A stretch of DNA of 33,003 bases from Haloferula sp. GTDB taxonomy: Bacteria; Verrucomicrobiota; Verrucomicrobiia; Verrucomicrobiales; Akkermansiaceae. How positions within the stretch are numbered: position 1 is the first letter of the stretch; each line of letters begins with the position of its first letter. Location: NCBI GenBank assembly GCA_007126655.1, contig SLAV01000309.1:1-33003 (forward strand), in the 5' to 3' direction. Of the stretch, positions 16,097 to 25,275 are shown in pieces. Position numbers and translations under genes: made by a program. The notes under the pieces are model-generated. The model saw nothing but the letters and a program-made list of their open reading frames with translations, did not search any database and was not told the origin of the DNA.

Positions 16097-17389
16097 ATGA
16101 AAAACAAAACCCGGTTTACCCGCCGCCGTTTCCTCACCTCTTCCCTCGCAGCGGCCGGCGGCCTCATCGCCGCCCCGCAAATCGTCCGCTCGGAGACCCT
16201 GGGCAACGGTGCCAGGGCCGCGGCCAATTCGCGCATTGGCATGGGCTTCATTGGCATGGGGCTCATCTCGAACAACCACCTCAGATCGTTCTCCAACATG
16301 GGCGACATCCAGCCGATCGCCATCTGTGACGTCAAGGATTGGGCGCTCGAAAAATCTCTCGAAACGCTCGCCGAAATCGGCCATGAAAACATTCTGACCA
16401 CTCCGCGCTTCGAGGAAATCCTCGAACGCCCCGACATTGACGTCATCTGCATCACCACGCCCGACCACTGGCACGCCGCAATGGCCATCGCCGCCATGAA
16501 GGCGGGCAAGGATGTTTACATCGAAAAGCCCATGACCCTTACCATCGAGGAGGGCAAGGCCATCATCGAGGCCGAACAAAAATACGGGCGCATCGTCCAG
16601 GTCGGCTCGCAGCAACGCTCGCAACAACACTTCCGCATCGCCGCCAACCTCGTCCGCAACGGCCTCATCGGCGAGGTGAAGGACATCTACTGCCGGCTCG
16701 GCCACTTCCCGTGGCCGCCCGATCCCGAGGAAACCGTCCCCGTTCCCGAGGGGCTCGACTACGACCGCTGGCTCGGCCCCGCACCATTCGAGGAATACTC
16801 CGACCACCGCGTTCTCGGACAATACTCCGGCGGATGGCGCTGCTATTGGGACTATGGAGGCCGAAAATTCGGCGACTGGGGCGCACACCACTTCGATATC
16901 GTCCAGTGGGCGCTCGGCCGCGACGACACCGGCCCGGTCGAATTCATCCCCGCCGGCCACGACGGATATGATTATCATCACCACCGCTATGCCGACGGCA
17001 TCACCGTCTGGCGCGACCGCAAGCCCGATCACGACCACATGATCCGTTTCATTGGCAGCGAGGGAGAAGTCCACGTCAGCCGCGGCCGTGTCGCCAGTCT
17101 GCCCGAGAACCTCGTCCGCCACCAGTTCACCGACGACGACATCCAATTGCGTGTGTCCAACAACCATCGCAGGGACTTCATCGAGGCGGTCAAATCCCGC
17201 GAGCCCTCCATCTGTCCGGCATCCGTCGGCCACCGCACCGCCACAATCTGCCACGTCTCCGCCATCGCCCAGCGCCTCGAACGCCCGTTGCTGTGGGATC
17301 CGGTTGCCGAACAGATCACAAACGATGAGGAGGCCCGCGCCATGCAAACCCGGGATCGCCGCGAAGGATACGAACTACCCGCCGTCTGA
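16097..17389 (+). CDS. Gfo/Idh/MocA-family oxidoreductase with Tat signal (paralogue of 10692-11993)
   Basis: MKNKTRFTRRRFLTSSLAAAGGLIAAP Tat-like signal; VICITTPDHWHAAMAIAAMKAGKDVYIEKPMTLTIEEGKAI. Confidence 0.93.
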   Translation: MKNKTRFTRRRFLTSSLAAAGGLIAAPQIVRSETLGNGARAAANSRIGMGFIGMGLISNNHLRSFSNMGDIQPIAICDVKDWALEKSLETLAEIGHENILTTPRFEEILERPDIDVICITTPDHWHAAMAIAAMKAGKDVYIEKPMTLTIEEGKAIIEAEQKYGRIVQVGSQQRSQQHFRIAANLVRNGLIGEVKDIYCRLGHFPWPPDPEETVPVPEGLDYDRWLGPAPFEEYSDHRVLGQYSGGWRCYWDYGGRKFGDWGAHHFDIVQWALGRDDTGPVEFIPAGHDGYDYHHHRYADGITVWRDRKPDHDHMIRFIGSEGEVHVSRGRVASLPENLVRHQFTDDDIQLRVSNNHRRDFIEAVKSREPSICPASVGHRTATICHVSAIAQRLERPLLWDPVAEQITNDEEARAMQTRDRREGYELPAV

Positions 17390-17431
17390 GCGGGAACCGC
17401 CGCACGGCCCGGTCTCCTGCGGGCCGCCGCA

Positions 17432-18160
17432 TCACGCAGGTTCCTCCACCAGCACCGTCCTCTCAATCTCCGTAATCGCCTCAGCGCTCGTGAGGATCCT
17501 CGCGTAGCGGTTCCGCATCGTATCCAGCGAGGCTTGGTGCAGCTCCGGCGTGACCGTGGCGCATGCGTCGTCCACCACGGTTACGAAGTATCCCAGATCG
17601 CAGGCATTTCTCGCCGTCGTCTCGACGCACTCATTCGTGTACACCCCCACAAGATAGAGCGAGCGGATGCCCATGTTGTTGAGCACGTAATGAAGGTTCG
17701 TGCTCGAGAACACCCCGCTCGCCGTTTTGTCGATCACAATCTCGTCGCCTTGGGGCGCGACCTCCGGAAGGAACTCCGCCTCTTTCGAGCCCGGAGGAGC
17801 CAGCAGATTCAGCCGCCGATGCCCCGGCGAGCGGTCGCGCCCGTCCTGCGTCAGCGCGCAGATCCGGCAGTGGATCACCTCCAGATCATTCTCCCGGAAG
17901 CACTCCTGCAATGCCCGCATGTTCGGCAGCACCTGCTTTTTCAGGCGGTCGAAATAATAATCCCGCTCCGATTTCCGCGGCCGCTGCTTGTTTTCCGCCG
18001 CGAACACCCCGAATCCCCGCGCCGCATCAAGATACTGGACGTCGATGCACAACAGCGCCGCATTATGGTGCTCCAGATGAAACTGGCGGCGAGGATTCGT
18101 GACGAACGCCTTGCGATAGTCGTTCAGCAACGGGTCGATGACTTGTGGGGTCTCTTTCAT
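17432..18160 (-). CDS. Isochorismatase-family cysteine hydrolase
   Basis: Catalytic triad context: LLCIDVQYLD (Asp), DKTASGVFSST (Lys), LVGVYTNECVETTARNACDLGY (Cys); start ATG 18160. Confidence 0.9.
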   Translation of the reverse strand: MKETPQVIDPLLNDYRKAFVTNPRRQFHLEHHNAALLCIDVQYLDAARGFGVFAAENKQRPRKSERDYYFDRLKKQVLPNMRALQECFRENDLEVIHCRICALTQDGRDRSPGHRRLNLLAPPGSKEAEFLPEVAPQGDEIVIDKTASGVFSSTNLHYVLNNMGIRSLYLVGVYTNECVETTARNACDLGYFVTVVDDACATVTPELHQASLDTMRNRYARILTSAEAITEIERTVLVEEPA

Positions 18161-18180
18161 GGATATCAGTGTGGCACGAA

Positions 18181-19440
18181 TCAAAGCACGCGGCGCGTTC
18201 CACCGCCACAAAGTTTCTCCAATGCGTGCCGGAGCAATCTGGCTCCAGCGTGGATGTCGTCCCACGAACTCCATTCCGCCGGGGAATGCGAGCGCCCCGA
18301 CCGCGACGCCACGAACACCATCGCCACCGGGGCCACCGACGCCACGATCTGCGCGTCGTGCGCCGCACCCGAGGGCATCCGCCGGTGCGCGAATCCCAGC
18401 GATTCCGCACCCTCCGCCAGCAGCCGCGTCAACCGGTCGTCGCAGCGAACCGGAGCCACCCGGCTCTCCTCCTGGAACTCGAACATCAACCCGCGCCGCC
18501 GCGCGATGGCCGAAAGCGCCCTGCGGAAAGCCAGCGCCAGCTCGTCCATCACCGCCTCGTCCGTGTCCCGCACGTCCAGTGAGAAAATCGCCGCGCCCGG
18601 AACGGTATTCGGCGAACCGGGATACAGCCCGATTTTCCCCACTGTCGCCCGCGAGTGCTCCCCACCCACCTCGTCAATGATCCTCGGCACCTCGTGCGCG
18701 AAATCCGCCACCCCCATGAAGGCGTCGCGCCGCATCTGCATCGGCGTCGTTCCAGCGTGGTTCGCCTCCCCTTTCATCGTCACCGCCCACTTGAACAGGC
18801 CGGTGATCGCGTCCACCACGCCCAGCGACTCGCCTGCCGCGTCCAACACCGGCCCCTGCTCGATATGCAGCTCCAGATACGCCGCCACCGTCGCCGGATC
18901 CCGCCGTGCCTCCAGTGCCTCCCACGGGTCCATCCCGCAAGCCTTCATCGCGTCCGCCAATTTCACCCCGTCGAGGTCCGCCGCCGTATCCAGCGTCTCC
19001 GGTGTCACCATCCCGGCGAACGCCTGCGAGCCGAACAACCCGCCAAACCGCCCCTCTTCGTCGGAAAAAGCAATCAACTCGATGCCCCGCTCCGGGATGA
19101 AACCCTCGTCACGCAGGGCCCGCATTGCCTCCAGCCCGGACAAAACACCCAATGCCCCGTCAAGCGTTCCCGCGCAGGGTACCGTATCGATGTGGGACCC
19201 CACCAGCACCACCGGCAGCGTCGGATCCGCCCCCTGCCAGCGTCCGATCACATTCCCCGCCCCGTCCAGCCGGGCTTCCAGCCCCGCCTCCCTCATCCGC
19301 TCCAGCAACCACCTTTTACCCTCCATTTCCGCCTCCGTGAACGCCATCCGGTAGAGTCCGCCGTCCGACTCATCACGTCCGATCGCCGAGAGCTCGCGCA
19401 GATGACCTTGCAGCCGTTCGAGATTCACAATCGCTTCCAT
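18181..19440 (-). CDS. Zn-dependent hydantoinase/carbamoylase-family amidase (AllC/AmaB-like, M20 fold)
   Basis: LVGSHIDTVPCAGTLDGALGVLSGLEA, AFSDEEGRFGGLFGSQAFAG, ELHIEQGPVLD, HAGTTPMQMRRDA, GAAHDAQIVA. Confidence 0.93.
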   Translation of the reverse strand: MEAIVNLERLQGHLRELSAIGRDESDGGLYRMAFTEAEMEGKRWLLERMREAGLEARLDGAGNVIGRWQGADPTLPVVLVGSHIDTVPCAGTLDGALGVLSGLEAMRALRDEGFIPERGIELIAFSDEEGRFGGLFGSQAFAGMVTPETLDTAADLDGVKLADAMKACGMDPWEALEARRDPATVAAYLELHIEQGPVLDAAGESLGVVDAITGLFKWAVTMKGEANHAGTTPMQMRRDAFMGVADFAHEVPRIIDEVGGEHSRATVGKIGLYPGSPNTVPGAAIFSLDVRDTDEAVMDELALAFRRALSAIARRRGLMFEFQEESRVAPVRCDDRLTRLLAEGAESLGFAHRRMPSGAAHDAQIVASVAPVAMVFVASRSGRSHSPAEWSSWDDIHAGARLLRHALEKLCGGGTRRVL

Positions 19441-19530
19441 GCCACGATCATGCACACCCCCACAACCGATGCAAACCCGGGAAACCAAGGCGCATCCGAA
19501 CGAAGCCGCAATGTGTTTCCCCGCCCTGAT

Positions 19531-20256
19531 TCAATACACGCCGCCGTCAATTTTCAACGATGCACCCGTAATGTATGCCGCCTCCCCGCTTGCCAGAAAA
19601 ACCACTGCCGCGGCGACCTCTTCCGGGCGACCGAACCGACGCATCGGCACGCGCTCCAGCGCCGCGCTCCTTGCCTCCCCGTCCATCGCCGCAAGCATCC
19701 CGGTCTCGATGTAACCCGGCAGCACCACATTCACCGTTATCCCGGCCTGCGCGGTCTCCTTGGCCAGCGAACGAGTCAGCATCACCACCCCGGCCTTTGC
19801 CGCCGCATAATTCGACTGGCCGACCGCCGGCTGCAACGCGCTCATCGACGCGATGTTGATGATCCGCCCGTGGCCCTGCCGCGTCATCTGCGAAACCACC
19901 GTCCTGCAGCCGTAAAAGACCGAGTCCAGATTCGTCTTGATCACCTCGTGCCAGACTTCTTCAGGCATCGTCGCCAGCAAGTGATCTTCATGGGCGCCGG
20001 CGTTGTTCACCAGCACATCGATCCTGCCGCAGTCATCCAGAATGGTCCGCGCCGCCGCCTGCCAATCGGAGCCACGCGTCACATCGAGTTCCAGCAAACC
20101 GCAACGCCCGACATGATCCACCGCCACCGATTCCGCTTCAGATCGGTTGGTTCGCACACCCAGCCAAACCCGGTCGTCGGGATGACTCTCCAAAAACCGC
20201 CTCGCCATCGCGACACCCAGCCCGCCGTTACCACCCGTGATGAAGATACTGCGCAT
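19531..20256 (-). CDS. SDR-family oxidoreductase (FabG-like)
   Basis: FITGGNGGLGVAMARRF, VNNAGAHEDH, SNYAAAKAGVVMLTRSLAKE, C-terminal ASGEAAYITGASLKIDGGVY. Confidence 0.95.
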   Translation of the reverse strand: MRSIFITGGNGGLGVAMARRFLESHPDDRVWLGVRTNRSEAESVAVDHVGRCGLLELDVTRGSDWQAAARTILDDCGRIDVLVNNAGAHEDHLLATMPEEVWHEVIKTNLDSVFYGCRTVVSQMTRQGHGRIINIASMSALQPAVGQSNYAAAKAGVVMLTRSLAKETAQAGITVNVVLPGYIETGMLAAMDGEARSAALERVPMRRFGRPEEVAAAVVFLASGEAAYITGASLKIDGGVY

Positions 20257-20505
20257 CACGCATACTTGCAACCCACCCCCACCTGGTCAAGTAGCGCCTC
20301 TCGCCCCCACTCCGAGCCGATCCACAAGACGGATCGTAACCACGCGCCCACAACTCCATCCTCCCCTCCCTGCTCCATGCCAGCCTCCCCCAGACACCCA
20401 CAACAGCCCGGCCCGTTTCTCCAGGCGGCGCGGGAACACACACCGCAACTGAAACCGAGCCTCCCTGCCACCCGATCGCGTCTCCAAGCTCCAGGCTTCC
20501 GGCTC

Positions 20506-21117
20506 TCACGCCGATTTCCGCAACAGCGCCACCATCACGCCCTGGATCACCAGTTCGCGGGCGGGAATCAGGTCGGGATAATTCGCGTTCTCCGCATGGA
20601 GATAGGGCTTGCCGCGCTCGACCACGTAGCGTTTCAGCGTCGTCTCGCCATCGATCAACGCCGCCACAATGTCGTTCTTGCGCGGCTCGCGGTGCTCCAG
20701 AATCACCGTGTCGCCGTCGCAGATGTGGGCGTCGATCATCGAATCGCCCCGAACCTTCAGCGCGAAAGTTTCCGAACGCCGTGCCAGGCCGAGGCTTGTG
20801 ATATCGATCGACACGCAGCCCTCTCGCTCCGGCTCCACGTCCTGCGCCATGCCCGCCGCGATGTTCCCGTAAACCGGAATGTCCACGATCTCCGCGCGGT
20901 CCAACAACTCGGGAAACACCACCGCGCGGGCCTTGCCCGGAAGGCGCTGGATCGCCCCCTTGCGCTCCAGCGCGCGCAGGTGGCTCATCGCCGCCGTCTG
21001 GCTGGCGAATCCGAAATAGTGCTGGATCTCACGGGTCGAGGGCATCACCCCGGTCTTGCGCTGGGCCATGTGCAGATAGTCGAGGATTTCCTGTTGGCGT
21101 TCGGTTAATGCGGTCAT
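20506..21117 (-). CDS. lexA: SOS repressor LexA
   Basis: MTALTERQQEILDYLHMAQ... wHTH, FPELLDRAEIVDIPVYGNIAAG cleavage region, LKVRGDSMIDAHICDGD, protease Ser/Lys context VAALIDGETTLKRY. Confidence 0.97.
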   Translation of the reverse strand: MTALTERQQEILDYLHMAQRKTGVMPSTREIQHYFGFASQTAAMSHLRALERKGAIQRLPGKARAVVFPELLDRAEIVDIPVYGNIAAGMAQDVEPEREGCVSIDITSLGLARRSETFALKVRGDSMIDAHICDGDTVILEHREPRKNDIVAALIDGETTLKRYVVERGKPYLHAENANYPDLIPARELVIQGVMVALLRKSA

Positions 21118-21131
21118 CGTTTTATGAACAG

Positions 21132-21145
21132 TGTTCTCTGGAACA
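21132..21145. promoter_or_regulatory. LexA operator (SOS box)
   Basis: TGTTC-TCTG-GAACA perfect dyad, 14 nt from the lexA ATG. Confidence 0.8.
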
Positions 21146-21192
21146 GAGAGAAAAGGAAAAACCCGCGCCTCGCAAGACAAAAAATCATTCCT

Positions 21193-22299
21193 TCATTCCA
21201 CCACCCTGAGAATCTCCGGAAACTGCCCGGGAACGCCAGCCAGCCGTGGCGTCAGCTTCTCATCATCCTCGCGCCCCGTGATCCGCAGCGCCACCTCGCG
21301 AGTTGCCGCCGCAAACCCGGGCCGCCCCTCCCCCGCGCGGATCAGGCGGTCCCGGGGCGCGCCCGCCTCGAAGTCCCAGGCCACCGCCATGCGGAGATCC
21401 TCCATCGCATCGCGGTTGCCCGTCTCGCGCATCTCACCTTGTCGCAGGTCCGCCATCCACAACCCCCGGTTGTGCGCCCGCGCGATCCAGTATCCGTCGC
21501 TGGCCTCACGCACCCGCCGCACCTCACGCTCGCCGGCGTGCTCCGCATCCTCCCCCGCCCCGCGCGGATAAACCACCCAGCGCACCGGCGCGGACCACCG
21601 TTGGAAAATTGTGCGCCGCCCCATCCATAGCTCGTCCCCGCGATCCACCACCGCCCGCCACACCAACCCGCCCGGTGCCTCCGGAACCACCACCCGCCGG
21701 TCCGCCCCCGCCCCGCGCTCCTCCAGATCCGTCGCAAAACCGGTCGCGGCCGTCAGTTTCATCACCGCCGTGAACCCCGCATAGCACGCAAGCAGCCCAC
21801 ACCCCCAGACGAAGGCCCGCAGGCGTTTCGGGCGCTGCTTCTTCGTGCGGTAAAACATCATCCAAACCAGACAGGCCGCCGGCGGAAGCGCCAGCAGCGG
21901 ATCGCCCGCTTCCACGATCCCGAACGAAACGCGACCGCCCGCGAACGGCCACCACACCGCCGCACCCGCCGTGTCCAGGCACGCCAGCAAAATCCGCGCC
22001 AGCCACACCGCGGAAATGAAACACCCCGCCCGCACCGCCGTGATTTTCTCCCGTTTCCAGAACCTCGACAGCGGCCGCGCCAGCAACAGCCCGCCAGCCA
22101 CCGCCGCCACCGCCGAATAACCCGGCCCCCGGTGCCACCACATCCACCCGGCGGTATCCATAAATATGGGCACCACCATGAACACGCCGGGCAGCAACCC
22201 TGCCACAGCGCCCCACGCCACCGCGCGGTTCCCGAGCCGCTTGCCGAGAAGCCATTCGCCGACCAGCGCGCCAAGCACCGCACCCGCAATCCATTCCAT
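21193..22299 (-). CDS. Integral membrane protein, possibly DUF457/YdjM-like
   Basis: Multiple TM segments: WIAGAVLGALVGEWLLGKRL, WGAVAGLLPGVFMVVPIFMD, HRGPGYSAVAAVAGGLLLARPL. Confidence 0.55.
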   Translation of the reverse strand: MEWIAGAVLGALVGEWLLGKRLGNRAVAWGAVAGLLPGVFMVVPIFMDTAGWMWWHRGPGYSAVAAVAGGLLLARPLSRFWKREKITAVRAGCFISAVWLARILLACLDTAGAAVWWPFAGGRVSFGIVEAGDPLLALPPAACLVWMMFYRTKKQRPKRLRAFVWGCGLLACYAGFTAVMKLTAATGFATDLEERGAGADRRVVVPEAPGGLVWRAVVDRGDELWMGRRTIFQRWSAPVRWVVYPRGAGEDAEHAGEREVRRVREASDGYWIARAHNRGLWMADLRQGEMRETGNRDAMEDLRMAVAWDFEAGAPRDRLIRAGEGRPGFAAATREVALRITGREDDEKLTPRLAGVPGQFPEILRVVE

Positions 22300-22490
22300 G
22301 CCGCGATCTATGCGCCCGGCGGCGCAAGACCATCAACCCGAATGTTCGGAAAAAACCGCCGCCGTATCGGTCCATCGTCCACCACCACGCCGGTCCCGAA
22401 TCCATGTCTCCGGCGGCCAAACCGCAAAATCGGTGGCCAAACCCGCGTTGTTTCCCTACAGAATCCCCCACCCGTCATCCTCCATCATTC

Positions 22491-24023
22491 ATGAACCCCT
22501 TCCGCGAAGACCTCGTCGCCCGCAACCAGCCGGAGCCATGCACCATTGTCATCTTCGGAGCCACCGGCGATCTCACCCACCGCAAGCTCGTCCCCGCGCT
22601 CTACAACCTCGCCATCGATGGCGAGCTGCCCGCAGGCACGCGCATCATCGGCTTCGCCCGCCGCGATAAATCCGACGACGAATTCCGCGCCGGGCTCGAG
22701 GGAATCAACCGCGCGGTCTCCCGCAACGGGCACGACGGGTCCGTCTGGGATCCCTTCGTCCGGGACGTGTCCTACCACTGCTCCGAATTCACCGATGCCG
22801 ACGGCTACGCACGCCTCGCCGACCGCCTCGACGAACTCGACCGAAGCCACGGCGGCCGCGGCAACCGCCTCTTCTACATCGCCTCCGCCCCGGAGTTCTT
22901 CGATGTCATCCTCGAAAACCTCAAAAAATCCGGCCTCAACCGCGCCCCCGAAGGCTGCTGGGCGCGCGTCATCGTCGAAAAACCCTTTGGCACCGACCTC
23001 GCCACCGCGCGCCACCTCAACCGGGTCGTCAACGCCACCTTCGACGAGCGCGACACCTACCGCATCGACCACTACCTCGGCAAGGAGACCGCCCAGAACC
23101 TCATGGTCCTCCGATTCGCCAACGCCATATTCGAGCCGCTCTGGAACAGCCGCTCCATCAGTCACATCCAGATCACCTGCGCCGAAAACCTCGGCATGGA
23201 AGGTGGCCGCGGCGGATACTACGACAAATCCGGAGCCCTCCGCGACATGGTCCAGAACCACCTGCTCCAGCTCCTCAGCCTCGTCGCCATGGAGCCGCCC
23301 ACCGACCTTTCCGCCGACGGCGTCCGCGACGAAAAAGTCAAAATCATCCGCTCGCTCCGCCCGTGGGACACCCCGGAAAAAGTCGCGGAAAACGTCGTCC
23401 GCGCCCAATACACCGCCGGCCATGTCGATGGCGCGCCCGTCCCCGGATACCGCGGCGAGGACCGCGTGCCCGATGACTCGGACACCGAATCCTACGTCGC
23501 ACTGCGCGTCCTGATCGACACCTGGCGCTGGAACGGCGTGCCCTTCTACATCCGCATGGGCAAGCGCCTGCCCAAGAAATCCACCGAAATCTCCATCCAC
23601 TTCAAGGAGGCTCCCGGCGTCCTCTTCAGCGCCCTGCCCGGCGGCCTGCCCGGCGGCAATGTCCTCGTCATCCGCATCCAGCCCGACGAAGGCATCTCTC
23701 TGCGCATGGTCTCCAAAATCCCAGGCACCAGCCTGCGCCTCGAAACCGTGAAAATGGACTTCCACTACGCCACCAGCTTCGGCAAGGCCAGTCCCGAGGC
23801 CTACGAGCGCCTGCTCATCGACGCCATGGCCGGCGACGCCACACTCTTCGCCCGCCGCGACGAGGTCGAGGAGGCATGGCAATTCATCGACCACATCGAA
23901 AACGCCTGGCACGCCCCCGCCGACCAACGCCCGCCCATGGCCGAATTCACCGCCGGCTCGTGGGGCCCGAAGGAAGCCGACGACCTCATTGCCCGCGACG
24001 GCCACGCCTGGAGGCGGCTCTAA
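22491..24023 (+). CDS. zwf: Glucose-6-phosphate 1-dehydrogenase
   Basis: IFGATGDLTHRKLVPALYNLA, RIDHYLGKETAQNLMVLRFAN, WNGVPFYIRMGKRLPKK, GSWGPKEADDLIARDGHAW. Confidence 0.98.
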   Translation: MNPFREDLVARNQPEPCTIVIFGATGDLTHRKLVPALYNLAIDGELPAGTRIIGFARRDKSDDEFRAGLEGINRAVSRNGHDGSVWDPFVRDVSYHCSEFTDADGYARLADRLDELDRSHGGRGNRLFYIASAPEFFDVILENLKKSGLNRAPEGCWARVIVEKPFGTDLATARHLNRVVNATFDERDTYRIDHYLGKETAQNLMVLRFANAIFEPLWNSRSISHIQITCAENLGMEGGRGGYYDKSGALRDMVQNHLLQLLSLVAMEPPTDLSADGVRDEKVKIIRSLRPWDTPEKVAENVVRAQYTAGHVDGAPVPGYRGEDRVPDDSDTESYVALRVLIDTWRWNGVPFYIRMGKRLPKKSTEISIHFKEAPGVLFSALPGGLPGGNVLVIRIQPDEGISLRMVSKIPGTSLRLETVKMDFHYATSFGKASPEAYERLLIDAMAGDATLFARRDEVEEAWQFIDHIENAWHAPADQRPPMAEFTAGSWGPKEADDLIARDGHAWRRL

Positions 24024-24090
24024 CATAATCCGGGTGCCGCCATGTCCGGATGCCGCAAGATTTCCGCCAGGTGATCGGTATCAATGGATC

Positions 24091-25230
24091 ATGATCACAT
24101 CCGATACCGGCCTGCGGAGTGTCGCGTCGGTCAGAAAATTCGCCGCAAAAGGGACTGCGGAAGAATGCCATGTCATCATCCACTGCGGCGAACACGAAGA
24201 CGACACGGCATTGGAGGAAAAATGGCTCGCCGCCCTCGATGATGCGGAAATCCCGGCACAAAGCACGATCCTGCGTCGCCTCTTCTGCCGCAATGTCACA
24301 CAACCGAAACAATGGCTGGCGGATTTCCAAAAAGCATATCCCGGAGCATTCTCCGTCATTGGCCAGCCGCCGCTGAACGGGACCAGGCTCGCCATGTGGT
24401 CCTATCATATCCTGGATCCCGCGCGTCCGCCGGCCGGCTCGGGCGGCGGCCCGGGCTACGTGCTCGAGCGCGGGCCGCTGCGTCACGCGTGGAATGCCGG
24501 CCTCTGCGACGTCAACCATGCCAACCCCGGGGCCCAGGCGTCCGCCATCATGCACCGGCTCATGCGGTGGCTCGACGAACTCGGACTCACCCTGCGCAAC
24601 GACGTCATCCGCACCTGGTGGTTCGTCCGCGACATCGACCGGGACTACCAGGCGCTGGTGGATGCGCGGAACACCGTGTTCGAGGAAAACGGACTCACCA
24701 AGGACACCCACTTCATCGCCAGCACCGGCATCGCCGGAGGCCATCCCACGCCCTCCGCGAAAATGTCTCTGGATACCTATGCCATCGGCGGGCTGTTTCC
24801 CGGGCAAATCGAATTCATCCAGGCTCCCGAACGCCTGGGGCCGACCCACCGCTACGGTGTCACATTCGAGCGCGCGACCTCCGTATCCTATGCCGACCGC
24901 AGGCACGTGTTCATATCCGGCACCGCCAGCATCGATCCCGAAGGCAGGATCGTGCACCCCGGTGATGTCGTCATGCAGTTGGAACGCACCCTTGGCAACA
25001 TCTCCGCCCTTCTGGCCTCCGCCAACGCGGCGATGAGCGACCTCGCACACATGATCGTTTATCTGCGCAACCCCGAAGACGGTCCTCTCGTTGAAGAACT
25101 CCTTCAGCGGGAATACCACAACATCCCGATGGTGCTCGTGCACGCCCCGGTCTGCAGGCCGGGATGGCTGATCGAAATCGAAGGCATGGCCTGCGTGGCG
25201 GCAGACAATCCCGGTTTTCCCGCTTTTTGA
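24091..25230 (+). CDS. Rid/YjgF-like protein of the larger, chorismatase-like (FkbO/Hyg5) size class
   Basis: C-terminal HVFISGTASIDPEGRIVHPGDVVMQLERTLGNISALLASANAAMSDLAHMIVYLRN and VLVHAPVCRPGWLIEIEGMA typical of the Rid fold; 380 aa. Confidence 0.7.
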   Translation: MITSDTGLRSVASVRKFAAKGTAEECHVIIHCGEHEDDTALEEKWLAALDDAEIPAQSTILRRLFCRNVTQPKQWLADFQKAYPGAFSVIGQPPLNGTRLAMWSYHILDPARPPAGSGGGPGYVLERGPLRHAWNAGLCDVNHANPGAQASAIMHRLMRWLDELGLTLRNDVIRTWWFVRDIDRDYQALVDARNTVFEENGLTKDTHFIASTGIAGGHPTPSAKMSLDTYAIGGLFPGQIEFIQAPERLGPTHRYGVTFERATSVSYADRRHVFISGTASIDPEGRIVHPGDVVMQLERTLGNISALLASANAAMSDLAHMIVYLRNPEDGPLVEELLQREYHNIPMVLVHAPVCRPGWLIEIEGMACVAADNPGFPAF

Positions 25231-25275
25231 AACAACTGAAAGAGCTGTGCATATTTTGCGGTATCGATAGATGCT

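Noticed and set aside
17534-21108. 606-aa and 817-aa + strand ORFs
   Set aside because: Antisense to the isochorismatase, carbamoylase, SDR and lexA genes; R/H/P-rich noise with no domain signature
22485-24026. 513-aa ORF antisense to zwf
   Set aside because: Mirror frame of a highly conserved G6PDH; composition (V/G/D/E-rich) typical of antisense artefact
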